From positions 690,665 through 754,664 of the forward strand of contig NW_022985176.1 of the NCBI RefSeq assembly GCF_010093535.1: 64,000 nucleotides of DNA. Direction: 5' to 3'. Source of the stretch: Lindgomyces ingoldianus (Eukaryota > Ascomycota > Dothideomycetes > Pleosporales > Lindgomycetaceae). Both the position numbers and the translations under genes were made by a program. Under the pieces are notes generated by a model. That model made no database searches. It had not been told where the DNA came from and saw nothing but the letters and a program-made list of their open reading frames with translations. Below are positions 1 to 11,165 of this stretch, one piece after another (within the stretch, counting starts at the first letter, position 1; each line of letters opens with the position of its first letter).

Positions 1-2435
1 TATCGCGACAACACGCTCCAGAAGCTCCACCGCCTCCTTCACCTGTCCGTTCGCTTGATATGCTCCAGCGAGTTCGTGCTGCGAAAGAAGCGTATTAGGA
101 TCATCTTTAGTAAGATTTGCCTCCCTCCATTTAGAAGACTCTTGTAGCCATATAACAGCTTCCTTTATCCTTCCATCAACGTATAAGCACTGCCCAACCT
201 TTAGACAGAGTTCGCTCTTCTCCTCTTCATGTTGAATTTGCTCATCTCTCTTTATACGTGCTACATGCGGCATGTATTCCCGCCAGATCTCACGATTTGT
301 GTAATTGTTAGATGGAAAGACTTTTAAGAGGTGTTTTAATGCCGCCTTCCTCGTTTCTTCTCCACGGCCGTTCTGACTGATCCACGTTCTGGTTGACAAG
401 TGTACCAGTCTGTGCATGTCAAATATTTTGCCGTCTTCTCTTCTCTCCAGAAACGAGTAAGAACAAAGCGTGCCAATAGCACTTGCTATCTGTGCTTCCG
501 GCCGAATTGCGGGCAAGATCGAAGATGGAATCGCCTTCCATTCAATGAAAGAAATGAAGGCAAGAAGGTCTGCCGCCAACGTATCATGCTTCAGAATCTG
601 GTTGAAGGTTACTGTCCACGTCTTCGCAATCGCGTTCGCTGAGTGTTTGTATCGTGTGTTGTCGTGGAATTCTCTGCTTAAGGTAGCGATAGCGTCCTGC
701 TCTGTGTTCTTTAACAGCCGGAGGTATTCAAAGATAGAACTTTTGTTCGTGTTGATGTATGCAGCCGCCTGAGTGATGGCTAATGGGAGATAATCCAGCT
801 GAGTAAGAAGATCTATCATAAGCGTATCGTTTGGTAGGCTGTTTCTGATTAATAACTTGTTTAACAAATTTATCGCCTCTTGTGTCTCCATCTTTTCTAC
901 CTCAACCACATCGCCGCCGGCTACAAATTGCGCAACTTCATAATGCCGAGTCGTAAATATGGTCAGCCCATCATCGCTTTCTGGCAGAAAGTCTAATAGG
1001 CCTTGCTCTTGCCTACCTCCGCGGAGGAGGTCCAGGTCATCAGCATTGTCAACAACCAGCAACCACTTGCCTGCAGTCTTTGCGCTTAGCCGTTGCTGTA
1101 CTAGCTTTCTAATGTCTTCCTCACTCTCCTGCGACTGATGTATCCCTAATGCTCTTGCTATTTCCGCGCATGCTTGCTTAAACGTTTCCATACTCAGCGC
1201 TGGCATCCAGAAGACAGAACACTCTGGGCAGTCTTCTTTAACAGAGAACACCAACCTTAGAGCAATCTGCGTCTTGCCGATGCCACCAAGACCGACAAGC
1301 GCCACCTTTTGACAATCTTTATTTACAAGTAGCTTTTGTTTTAGCTGATCAAGCTCTGCGTTCCGACCGATAAACCGGCGGTTTTGTGGGAAGGGGAGGT
1401 AGAAACTAGGTTTCTGGCTCCGCCCTGAAGCGAATTAGTTTTGTTCTTTTATAGAAAACTGCCGTAGCCACACTAACCTCCCGTTGCTTCATCGGCCGTC
1501 TTCGTCTTGGCCACATCAACTGCGGGAATCACCAACAGTAGCTCCTTTGCGTACGCTGCGGCGGCCCCGGCCGCGTACGGCTGCCATGTCTTACTCTTAT
1601 GCGAGTCGGCGTAGTCGCAGATCCCGCGGATTACCAGACATGGGAAGTTGTTCATTAAGCCGGCTGCTTCCATCTCGAAGCAGAGGACCCCTCCAAACTC
1701 TGAGCTGATCCTGTCCCGCACCACACCGTCCCTTATTACCTGGTTTCCCGAGGCGATCGTGCCATAGTGAACCATGGGGGTGTTGTTCGTCCGCTGTTCC
1801 CTCTGTATCTTTCCTGTGGCCACGCATGATACACAGCTGTCTCCTCCAACATGATTGCATTCCGCTTTAAACAGCACATCGCTTCCTGCTCCATCACGGG
1901 CAAACTTGCGAAGGCGACTAAGCTTTGACAGGTGTGGCGACAGACTCCCTCTCCCTCGATCTTGGTTGGATCGAAGCTTTGTGATGGCGGCAAGGAGGAC
2001 TTGGGGTGGAGTGTTGAGGAAGCCAGTTTGCTCGAACCCGCTTGGCGTTGACTTGCCAAAGTCATACTGGACCACCCCGCCATGACCTTTTCCCGGCTGG
2101 CTCACAACAATATCCCCGAGCCGAACGTCTGCTCCTTTACTTGGAACGCCGCCTCCGATTCCCACCATCAGTCCAAATCGAATAGCCGGGAAAGAGGCCT
2201 TCATCTGCATGGCGACTGCCGCGGCGGAGTTAGTGCCGGTCTGGCCCGCAGGCAGGCACGCAAGGACGACATGGTGATCCCCAATGCACCCTAACGTGTA
2301 TATATTTGCATCGCTGCCGTTCGAAGGGAGGTCTTGGTGCTCTTTGTCAAGCATCTCCTGTGCTGCAGTGAACTCGTCCGGCAACGCGCAGACCCAGCCC
2401 ACGGTGTACTCGTCGCGACCGAGGCGGCGCGCCAT
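1..2435 (-). CDS. NLR-type receptor: PNP-NB-ARC-TPR (partial)
   Basis: Partial gene, 3' end beyond the left edge. Exons on the minus strand: 2435-1478 and 1424-<1; the 53-nt intron (GTTAGT donor, CTAAT branch, TTCAG acceptor) joins the frames exactly. Residues 1-~300 form a nucleoside phosphorylase-like domain (GLMVGIGGGVP, CFEMEAAG, ICDYADSHK). The second exon carries NB-ARC: P-loop GLGGIGKTQ near residue 360, Walker B WLLVVDNADD near 445, a TTRHYE sensor, and MHRLVHL in the MHD position near 655. TPR-like helices (LLSQHELAGAY...NGQVKEAVELL) begin near residue 700. Fungal proteins of this build are regarded as STAND/NLR candidates in nonself recognition; that role is inferred here. The domain family assignment is firm. 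The number of TPR units cannot be seen. Confidence 0.9.
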
Positions 2436-3132
2436 CTTGCCTTAGTCTTGGTTAAATCATCGGAAAATCAGCTAGGAGTTTTCGGCTTCACTTGAAAATC
2501 AATGACAACTAGTACAGAGGACGAAAAAGAGCCTTTATAAGTTGACAATGAAGGTCAGCCTTGTTGCAGTCACGTCGCAGTTGTTCTCAGCTTTCACTTT
2601 CACGTCCCAGCTTGGCGCCAACGCGCATATGGCTGACTGATCAGAAAGGAGCAAGGCTGCTGCTGTCACGTGGGGTCGAATTTCAAATGGCAATGCGTTT
2701 TTCTTCAACACCAAGTCTCGCTAACCACCTGCCAGATTCACAAAAGAAGACAGCTACCTTCTGAGTTTCCGTCCCTTTGGTTGGCGCCTCGTATAACTCT
2801 GTATGGCAGAGCTCACTGCCTCGTTTTGAATTTTAGGTTTACGTCAAATAGCCTATCACGAAGGCCAGTCGTACCAAATCTAAGTCTAGCAGCTGAGCAT
2901 AGCAGTGGCTATCTGGAAATCTCTCCGTACGCCCTGTCGTATCTAGATTCCAGCCGATGAAGGGGTTGACTAGTTTCTTCGCTTTAAAGAGATTTATCCA
3001 TTCCTCATGGCCGTAGCTGAAACAGCGGTAGGATCACTAAAGCGTGTTTCCAATTGGCCATGGTATTACCCATTTCCTTGAAATGCCAGACAATACGCTT
3101 GCATTTACCAACCCAGTCAGTATTGAAATGCA

Positions 3133-3140
3133 TATAAAAG
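3133..3140 (+). promoter_or_regulatory. TATA-like box before small ORF candidate
   Basis: TATAAAAG followed by a C/T-rich stretch, with an ATG at 3229 about 90 bases downstream. The spacing fits a fungal TATA promoter, but nothing else confirms transcription. Confidence 0.25.
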
Positions 3141-3228
3141 CCACACCCCATGCCGCTCTCACTCTTCGTTCCTTTCTAGCGCCTTCGACGTACTGAACCT
3201 GCCGATCCCCTGAGCAGCTCCTACGCCG

Positions 3229-3637
3229 ATGTTCGGTTAAGTGGTATCTTATAAAGCCTTGGTCGAGGAAGTAAGCCTTATCTCAGAGAGAACACTCATA
3301 CACTCTAGAGCGCTCTTGGTATATCTCCTGGTGCCTCTTCCGTCAAATTCCCCGCTAACCTCCTTTTTTTTTTTACAGGATGTGCACCAGTAACTTGCGT
3401 CCTTTCTGAGATCTTCGAAACTGTTGCCCTGTGAGACGCATGTTGAGAATTGTTCCTTCTCTTGGTTTATCTTATGCTGAGACACACTACTTCAGTGTAA
3501 TTTTCGTGCAGATTTCTCAGCAGATCCAACATTCGGCGGATATGGGGCTGAAGAACGCATGCCCAATGTCCGCACTCCTGGAGAAAGTAGTGTGCTTTCG
3601 ACGAGTCGGAATAATGCGACCAGATTGCGTTGGCTGA
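3229..3637 (+). CDS. Weak candidate small spliced ORF (66 aa)
   Basis: Possible exons 3229-3235, 3379-3430 and 3496-3637. They are joined by two introns with plausible signals: GTTAAG to a poly-T TTTACAG acceptor, and GTGAGA to CTTCAG. The joined frame stays open for 66 codons and ends at TGA 3635-3637. No family is recognised and there is no signal peptide. A TATA-like box lies about 90 bases upstream. Splice signals this degenerate arise easily by chance, so this could equally be non-coding sequence. Confidence 0.15.
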
Positions 3638-4677
3638 GGTATTCGAGTCACTTTCGTTCGGCTGCAAAAAAATATTGTTGTTTGAAGATCGAACATTCGA
3701 GGACTGGGACGATCTGAGTAGTATATATTGACGGATGACTTTTCTTGGCAGATGCAGGCAGACAGCCCACTCGTACCATTTCAACTACCTCGCAAAGTTC
3801 CTAGTCCAAGATCACTTCCAGTCGAAGTCATGAGTAATAAGCTTCCAAGTCCATCTGGAGGGTTGATCAAACAAGTGCTTGTTTCGTGGCCGCGTTATGT
3901 TTAAACGGAGCATCGCAGGCCAGATTGTTCCTATTCAAACAGCCTCCTATCTTCGCGAGAAGGCACTAAGAACAGAATTCATTATCCACTTTGCAGCAGC
4001 ATTCGAAGTTATTGCGGCGAATGTGGTTACGGATGAGAAGGCTGAGGCAAGGACGTTTCGTAAGTCGGATTGCTAGATGGCTGCTGTGCAACTAGAAAAT
4101 GTGAGGTTCTAATTCACCTCCCCGCCCTGGACCACGGGTTTCGAAGGGAAATTATTCCGGGTAGCGTAACATGAGCCAAAATAATGAGCAAGAAAGTGTC
4201 TTTTGCGTAAGCTCATGGATCGTTTCTTCATCTGCTTTCCCTTACCCCGGCAGCCATTCGAGAAGAGGAACAATAGAGGAGCACACACCCCTCGAAAGCT
4301 GTAACAAATTCTCATATCATCTATTCTAACCCACCTGCGCTACCGTACCCCATCCCATCCCCAAAGACCACAATTCCCTCTCAATATCCCAATCATATCC
4401 CGTAAACCTCACCCCAAAACAATCCCCAGAAACTCCCCAACCAAACTCCACCCACACCCGATAAAAAAACGCCTATTCAGGCGCCATATTAGTATTAGGT
4501 GCGACACCGATAAAGGAAACCAGTCCAAACTAGTGCCTACCCATCCATAACCCGCTGAATACGTTAAAGAAACAGAAAGAAACATGAGATGTAGACAAAG
4601 GTATCCTTTCATGGGGAAAAGGCGCCAAACAAGCCAAAATAAACTGTAACAGGATTTCCAGCAGCAACATATCCGGC

Positions 4678-7600
4678 TTAAAACTTCCTCGGCAACCCTG
4701 TACCCGTCATCCTGCCACCACCCGCATTCAAGCTTTGTCGAACAATCATCTCGGCAGCCTGCGCAGCCGCCAATCGCTCCTATGGATATTGTTAGTGATC
4801 ATTCCCCAAATATTAACTGCACCATCCTTTCAGAAAAGCGCACCTTCTGTCTACTCCGATCCTTCAAATACCTCTCAGCCTCAGGTCTCATCCTCAAAAT
4901 CCTCAAAATCATATCATCGTTTGGATCAGCCTGTGCCTCTTTCCTCTTCTCCTCCTTCGCCTTCCGCATAGTCCCTAGATTCTTACTCAGCATGATAGTC
5001 TTGTGCTTTCTTGTCGGCATGCCTAGAAGCCCTGCAGCGCCGCCAAATTGGTGGCCCATAGCCGGTGGTGCCGAGAGGCGGTTGAGGCGCGCTTGCTGTT
5101 CTTGTTGCCGGGTTGCGTTGGCGGCTGCCATGGACTCGGAGGTCCGGATAAGGTCTTCGGTGGATTCGAAGTAGAAGAAGTTGAGGTTTTGGAGTTCGTG
5201 GTATTTGGGTGATTTGAGGATGTCGATGGGTACGCCGTCGGAATTGCCTTCTTCGTCTGCGGCGTGGAAGAAGTCGAACAGTAGCTGAGATCGTTAGTGA
5301 CTATATCAGGAATAACTAGATAACACATCTACCTTCAGCCATTTAAACACAACATCAAGTTCCTGTTGCGTCAATGGGCGCTGCTGGGAAAGCTTGTCAG
5401 AAAGAGGTGGAACAAGAAGTGACTCAATCGTCGCCAACACTTCCTTCCACAACCGTGTCATGACCATGATCATTGCAGAATCTGTCAACGTCTGCTTCAT
5501 GATGGCAAAGTTCTCATTGAAGTAGTTGAACAGCGGCTCCAACGCTTTTGTGACATCCTGCTGCGTTGGACCTTGCGCAACAGATTGCGGCCGCGCCGCT
5601 CGGAAATAGCTTGTTACTGATGTGACTGTAATGCCTCTAGACAAGATGCTCTTGAGTGCTCTGCGGGACAAGCAGTGATGGATGAATGAGGAGAGCTGTG
5701 AGATGTAAGCAATGCACCCGACTAGATGCTTCCAAAACACCCACCTTATCGGTAATCTGCCGCGTCATGTCTCTCTCTGTCCTCTTCAAAGTCCTAAACG
5801 CCTTTCCAAAGTAGAACTGGATGTCATCTCGCTCACCCTCCATGCTTACACGCAACAGCAGTCGACCCTGAGTATCAAGATCGAGCCAATACTCCCGAGG
5901 CATAAAGTCCCTGAAGTGTGACGGATCGAGCTTCAGCGATGTGCGGCCAACACAGTCATGGTCACCCAAAGTATCCCAGTCCCAAATAGTGGCAATGATA
6001 TTGAGCGGGCCATTCGTAGTGATATCAATCGTCTCGTCCCAGCGGGGATTGAGATTGCCATAGATCACGCGAGTCTTTGCAAGACGCTTCTGGTACTCAT
6101 CGCCAAGAACGACATACGGATCACTAAGCCCGTTGATATCGCAGGCTTTGAGGTCTTCAGCCTCGATGATCTTGATGGTAAAGACATAATTGTCCGGTTT
6201 GCGGATACGTTGAGTTGGAGGCGGAGCGTACTTTTGAATGACGTCTGCACAAGCGTCAACATTGACTTCACGTTCAAGCTTGTCAAGCTGAAGCATTGCA
6301 TATTCAATGTTGTTGAGCTTCACAAGGGACTATACATCATTAGCACAAGAACTTTCACCACGTATTCGCTTCGCTTCGCTCACCTCTGGCCAAAACTGAA
6401 ACGGCTCGACGTTGTCCTTTCCAGTGTACAAATCTTTCGCGATGGAAATCCACTTCTCTTGCCTTGTCTGTCGTGCCGCAGCCTCTTGCTCTGGAGTCAA
6501 TCTGTCCATCTCTTTGGTAAATTTCTGTTCTACGAGCTCGCAATATCTTGCGAGCCCCAAACCTACAGACTTAGAGACAGCCGTCATGAACTTGGCGTAT
6601 TGTAGATCATCATCCCAATTCAGGGAGACAATTTGTTCGATACTCTGCTTAAACGACCGGAAGATATCGACAACCGACACGCTGTGCCTCTCATCATCCA
6701 TTGGAATGGGGTTCTGAGAGTCAATAAGGAATTGGTCCTGCTTGAAGGCATTTTCCACCCATCCGATCAGATTTTCGTCTGTCATCGCAATCCACCTCCA
6801 CACAAAGTCTTGCAAAAGTTCTTCGATACGGAAGGCAAACCGTCGATTGGGGAGAGCATCGCTATGTATTCGGCGAATCTCGACGAGCTCTTTATACAGG
6901 TCGAACCCATCCTGGACTGGAACGTCCTCTCCTTTCCCCTGAGCCACATCCATGATGCGGGCTACCAGATCTCGAGCATCTGCAGCATACGATGGAAACA
7001 TCTCCTCCACGAGACACATCATTGGGCTGACCCCCATAATTTCGGGGTTTTTGCGATAACGCTTCTGGATCCTTTCGCAAAGCTTCACCACGGCTCGGCC
7101 AAGCTCAATAACGTGGAAGAATTCCCACTCTTCTTTAGTGTCAGGAATATGCTTGTTAAGTAGGTCACGGTACACTTCAGCTGCTCGCGCTTGAAGACCC
7201 TGGCGCAGCTCTACCGAGTAGGCATCCAGATCCTCGGGGTTTGCAGCAAATAGTCCATCGTCGTAGATGTGGTTGTTTAAAACATACATGATTGGTCCGA
7301 GAGGAGGTGCTTTACTGTCGTAAACGAGAAGCATCAATTGAAACAGCTCTCTAAGTAAAGCATCATGGAGAGAAGAGAGAATTTGCTGATTAAGAGCATA
7401 ATCAGCGACTGTCCATTTCGATCGGTCGAACAGAGAGTCCGAAACAAGCACCTGGCTAAGTCTGTTGGATTTTTTGTCTGCTGGAGGTTCCTTCACGTAA
7501 TTGAAGGCAGCATCCAGCGTATCAAGGGAGATTTCTTGGTTTTGATACTTCTCCTTGATGACATCCAGAAACAGCACCAATCTTGAAGGCTGGGGTAACC

Positions 7601-8999
7601 GCCATCGAAGTGCAATCTCATTAAGTAGCTCAGCAGACTGTTTCGACAGCAGTTTAATAGAAGGTGCATCGCTAGTTGCCTCAGTAGGTTGGAGTTCTGC
7701 GTCAGCGAGATCGTACGTCAGCGCTTCTTTGACAATGGCGCGGTAAAATGATCGGGGATCAGGTGGGATGAAGGTGTATGAAGAGTCGTCGCTTGATGTC
7801 TCATCGCGGATGTTCAGGCCACTCATATCAACGGGTTGGTCGATTACGTATGATGAACTATTCTCGTTCGGCTCTGACGCTCTCCTCGATGGGTCATGAT
7901 ATCCAGACTCCAAGGGGGCGCTTGGCTTAAACTGAGGCAGACTTCCGCCGGGTGTGCTCTTCGCGAGCTCTGGGTTCGACTGCACAATAGCCAACATCAT
8001 CTGTGACAGGTCTGGGACTTCCGACTTCTTCCACGCTTCGTAAGCATCCTCGAGGTCGAAGTCGTCGCTGTTTAAGGTCTTCTTGCTCATCAGACTGAGG
8101 TGGGCTTGGTAAGTCTTGAGGTCTTGCAGTGCGGCCTTCTCCGTCCATACAGATTTGTATCTATTGATGTCTGCTTGCACGTCTCCATACGAAATTCCGA
8201 ATATGTGTTGGACAGCCAGAACCAGCGGCATGTCCTTGACCTCGTAGCTACGGGGCACCTCGACTTCAATAGTGGTACCGCCTGCGCCCCCGTTGCGCTG
8301 GCCCTCCGCGGCCAAATCTTGGTCATGTACTAGGAGCTTCTTCTCCATAGTCTGCAGCCGTGCGCTCAATTCTGGCCTGTCCCGTACCCAATCGTGATCC
8401 TTCAGGGTAGAGCTGACTAGTCGAATGAAGAGGGCGACGTGGCGATCCACCATGAGCTTCCAGCTATCGTCTCCCGCTGGCTTTCCTTTCTGCAGCTCTT
8501 TGGTTGCATTTGAGAAGAAGATCAAAAGCAGATCCTCCACTCTCCTGTCTTTCTCCATTGACTTTCGAAACTGTGGTGCTTTGAACTCGTTCAAAAAGAC
8601 AGCGAATGTCCGTTTCACGACGGGGTCTTTGTATTCGGGCATCCTTTCCTTTCCCATCAACACACCGGTCATCCGCTTATCCAGCTCGTTCATGAAGCCA
8701 TGCGGGAAGCGTGTGCTCTTCGAATCTCTTATGAGGGAGATGTCCTTGACGAGGTCGGCCACAGAAGTCGACGCTCGCTGCACCGGACGAGGTGGGGCGG
8801 GGACATGCTGGACCCGTTTCTGGCGAGGTTGGAGGAGATAGGAGAGGTAGGCGACACGGAGGGCATAGAGATATGCATCTTGGGCGGACACGGGGCGTTT
8901 ACGGGAGGAGGCAGAGCCCTGACGCTGCAGACGTTCCTGCTGCTGGATGCTATTAAATCTCCGGCCGGTGCCCTGAGAGCGCCTCGAGGCAGTCGACAT
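4678..8999 (-). CDS. Munc13-like MUN/C2 domain protein
   Basis: Five exons on the minus strand: 8999-6384, 6329-5745, 5695-5333, 5284-4844 and 4779-4678, giving 1368 aa; the four introns are 48-64 nt and all phase 0. Residues ~1-870 hold the Munc13-homology region (MUN/MHD1). A C2 domain follows near 915-1020 with the calcium-site aspartates of SDPYVVL and WDWDTLGDHD. An MHD2-like segment (LFNYFNENFAIMKQTL ... VFKWLKLLFDFFHAADEEG) lies after it, with a basic tail at the C terminus. In animals this family primes SNAREs for vesicle fusion; the fungal relative is fission yeast Ync13, which acts in exocytosis and cell-wall integrity. The start at 8999 is the first ATG of the open frame. A G-run lies about 40 bases upstream of it. 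Confidence 0.88.
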
Positions 9000-9038
9000 C
9001 GCAGCAGACTCGTTAGGATATGGCTGACGTAGAGTGCT

Positions 9039-9060
9039 GGGGGTGGGGGAGGGGGGGGGG
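9039..9060 (+). repeat. G-run, potential G-quadruplex
   Basis: Reads G5-T-G5-A-G10, which meets the simple rule for an intramolecular G-quadruplex. It lies 40-61 bases upstream of the Munc13-like start codon, so the transcript strand of that gene is C-rich here. Confidence 0.6.
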
Positions 9061-9563
9061 CAGTTCAGGTCGGGTGCATATCAGAAGGGCGGTGGTGTGG
9101 AACAAGACCGGACCTGCCCAGCGAGAGGATGGCGGGGTGCTCCTTGCCCTTTCAGAATTTCGTACCCCCGCGGCGGGCTCTGGCTTTCTTCTCTACGCTG
9201 CCGTGGATGCTCCTGTCACAGTTGTCTAAGCACAAGAGAGGGTGAGGGCGGTCAGGCGGCGCGGCGGTGGCAGATGGCGCTCGTTTGGTGGCGGAAGCTT
9301 CAGCCCAGGTGCCAGCTCGGAAGTGCGTCACTTGGTTGTGTCCCCGCCGCCAGGGAGGCACTTGAAACGATCCTTTTATTAGCTCCCAGCAGGCTATCTG
9401 CAGCGCGTCTTCGGCCGCCGTTTGCTGCACGAGCGATTGCTGCGCGGCGTCTAATTTTCCTAGCTTCTTCAGAAATGCGAGATTGTGAGCGTCGCCTGGG
9501 TTGCCCGTGTTTTGGCGCCCGACTCCTCCTCAGGCTTCACCGTCACCGTCACCGTCACTTCAC

Positions 9564-9569
9564 CACGTG
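9564..9569. promoter_or_regulatory. E-box CACGTG
   Basis: Palindromic CACGTG, the consensus site of class B bHLH proteins, 656 bases upstream of the bHLH ORF. A second copy is at 9801-9806. Confidence 0.35.
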
Positions 9570-9700
9570 CTCTTGACATTGCCCAGCGCGACTCTGTATA
9601 TTCGTCGCGCCCATACAACATCGCTCCAGCAGCAGTATCGGCACCAACTATCGACTTCTCATTGCTCGTCTCGTACCAGTCGAAGCTAGCCAAGCAAGAT

Positions 9701-10224
9701 CATGGCTCAACAAGACAAGTAATGAGAAGCGCCCTCGGTGATTCTCTTGTTCGGTACGCCTCCGCTAACATTCACATGAAGCAACCAACAGTTCAACAAA
9801 CACGTGGAATATTCAAATGACTTCCCGACCCAGGGACTGTAGCAACCTAACTTGTTACCGTCCGGTCCATCCACTATTTCAACCCCATTCCCGCCTCCTT
9901 CCATAGCTCCTGGACAAGCTCCTGCCCCTTCTCGCCCCTAGCAGTCCGGCGCCTTCAACTCAACCTCAGCTAACGAACCCTCTGCGCGCATTTCATTTGG
10001 ATTTAACGAAGCTCCTTCCTGACAGGCGCCGTCACATTCCTGGCCAGCCCCGACCTTCAACCCTCCAATACATTCCTCTGCCCTCTCCAACCCCCACCTT
10101 CCTTCGCTTGGGCCGACGATCCCTTTAAAGATCCCCCCTCCCTTCCTGCCCTCCCCGTCCTACTCTCGGCAACCCTCCTTCCCCTTCGCGCCATTCCTAT
10201 CTACCGCGAAGGGAACCCACCAAA
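9701..10224 (+). other. Coding-like leader with three stops upstream of bHLH
   Basis: An ATG at 9701 (MAQQDN...) can be spliced (GTAATG donor at 9719) into a frame reading FNKHVEYSNDFP, then proline/serine-rich sequence including ISFGFNEAPS. The frame is interrupted by TAG (9840-9842), TAG (9939-9941) and TGA (10020-10022). Each stop stands directly before a Gln codon. The frame then runs open past 10224 but is not the bHLH frame. This could be a C/T-rich 5' UTR with a uORF, undetected introns, or the damaged N-terminal half of the bHLH protein. Confidence 0.35.
9801..9806. promoter_or_regulatory. E-box CACGTG (second copy)
   Basis: Second CACGTG palindrome, 419 bases upstream of the bHLH start codon. 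Two copies in one bHLH gene leader suggest possible autoregulation, which is inference. Confidence 0.35.
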
Positions 10225-10566
10225 ATGGCTTCTCCAAGCCCACCAACAAACGCTGCAGACCGTCCGCGTCTAACAGAGGCCCAGAAGAAGGAGAACCACA
10301 TCCGCTCCGAGCAGAAGCGTCGCGAAGCAATCCGCGAGGGCTTTGACAGGCTTGCTTCAATTGTGCCAGGCATGGAGGGACAGGGACGGAGTGAGGCTGT
10401 TGTGCTAGAAGCTACTATCAAGTACATGAGGGAGCAGATCACGGAGAGACAACGGCTTATTAGGGAAGCTAAAGCCAACGGAATAAATACCACTGGGTGG
10501 GAGCTTCCCACGGAGACAGTTGAAGCCTGCGAGGCACAGCTAAAGAGGAACCAGGAAGGCCTGTAA
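10225..10566 (+). CDS. bHLH transcription factor, INO4/Max-like
   Basis: Single-exon 113-aa protein. Residues ~18-75 form a bHLH domain. Its basic region (ENHIRSEQKRREAIREGF) has the H-E-R pattern that contacts CACGTG-type sites; helix 1 runs into a GMEGQGRSE loop and helix 2 (VVLEATIKYMREQI), with a short coiled C-terminal extension. Small fungal proteins of this type are related to yeast Ino4, the heterodimer partner for phospholipid-gene activation, and are often labelled Max-like. The partner and targets here are inferred. The ATG context (ACCAAAATGG) is good, but the open, stop-interrupted frame upstream leaves open a longer original protein. Confidence 0.8.
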   Translation: MASPSPPTNAADRPRLTEAQKKENHIRSEQKRREAIREGFDRLASIVPGMEGQGRSEAVVLEATIKYMREQITERQRLIREAKANGINTTGWELPTETVEACEAQLKRNQEGL

Positions 10567-11165
10567 TTGTGGCCTGGAGGCAATCGCGCTTCTGCAACTT
10601 GCTTTTGGGTACTGGAAGGTCCGACGGGTCGGGTTCAAATTTAGCAGATAGAAGGATATCAGAGTATGGGCACTGATACAATGCTCAGAAAACACTAAAT
10701 ATAGCGCAAAATCACTCCCAGTTCATACCCTTAGCCTGTATATATTCTTACGCAGCATATTATCAAATACCACAAAACTTAACCCAGGAGGATTTGATTT
10801 ATCTACTCTCCTACTAGTTTTAGGGAGAGTATTCGTAGAATGTCAATTTCTTCCGCAATTTAGACCCGAGTGCCCTATCACATGTGGGATGGTACAGTAG
10901 AATGTCTAAGCATTTTCTTGCTGTGCTAGGATCCTGGCGGGTTGGATGATCGCAAAGCGCCTTTCCAGGACTAAATATGCCCATCTAACGATCCCATATT
11001 CTGTTAGAATCTAGAGTTCAGAGATTTATTCATCCGCTGCTTGAGTTGTCCCCGTATTGCGTCCAATGCCACGTCCCTTATCGATAAGACCTTCGAATTC
11101 TAACTGACGTGCACACCTATCAATTCCATCCCAACACTTCACTTCGATAATAGAAGTAGGGCAAC
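10567..11165. other. Intergenic, AT-rich
   Basis: 3' flank of the bHLH gene and promoter of the HPM1-like gene. No gene, repeat or clear motif is seen. Confidence 0.5.

Larger units (their letters stand above)
2436..4677. other. Gene-poor 2.2 kb interval
   Basis: This lies between the NLR start and the 3' end of the Munc13-like gene. No recognisable protein, repeat or RNA gene is visible; frames are short. The NLR promoter presumably occupies the first few hundred bases. One weak gene candidate (3229-3637, plus strand) is listed separately. The stretch near 4320-4470 is C-rich and is probably 3' flank of the minus-strand gene. Confidence 0.5.
9000..9700. other. Intergenic region between divergent genes
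   Basis: Shared upstream region of the Munc13-like gene (minus) and the bHLH gene (plus). It contains a G-run (9039-9060), a CGTCAC hexamer repeat (about 9537-9558) and a CACGTG palindrome at 9564-9569. Open frames here have no recognisable product. Confidence 0.5.

Noticed and set aside
5958..6605. 215-codon plus-strand frame
   Set aside because: Antisense to C2/MUN exons and crosses an intron of the Munc13-like gene.
9034..9576. 180-codon plus-strand frame through the G-run
   Set aside because: Composition driven by the G-run and CGTCAC repeat; no recognisable product.
10600..10660. GGTTCAAAT resembling a tRNA T-loop
   Set aside because: No matching acceptor stem, D-loop or A-box at the right distance.
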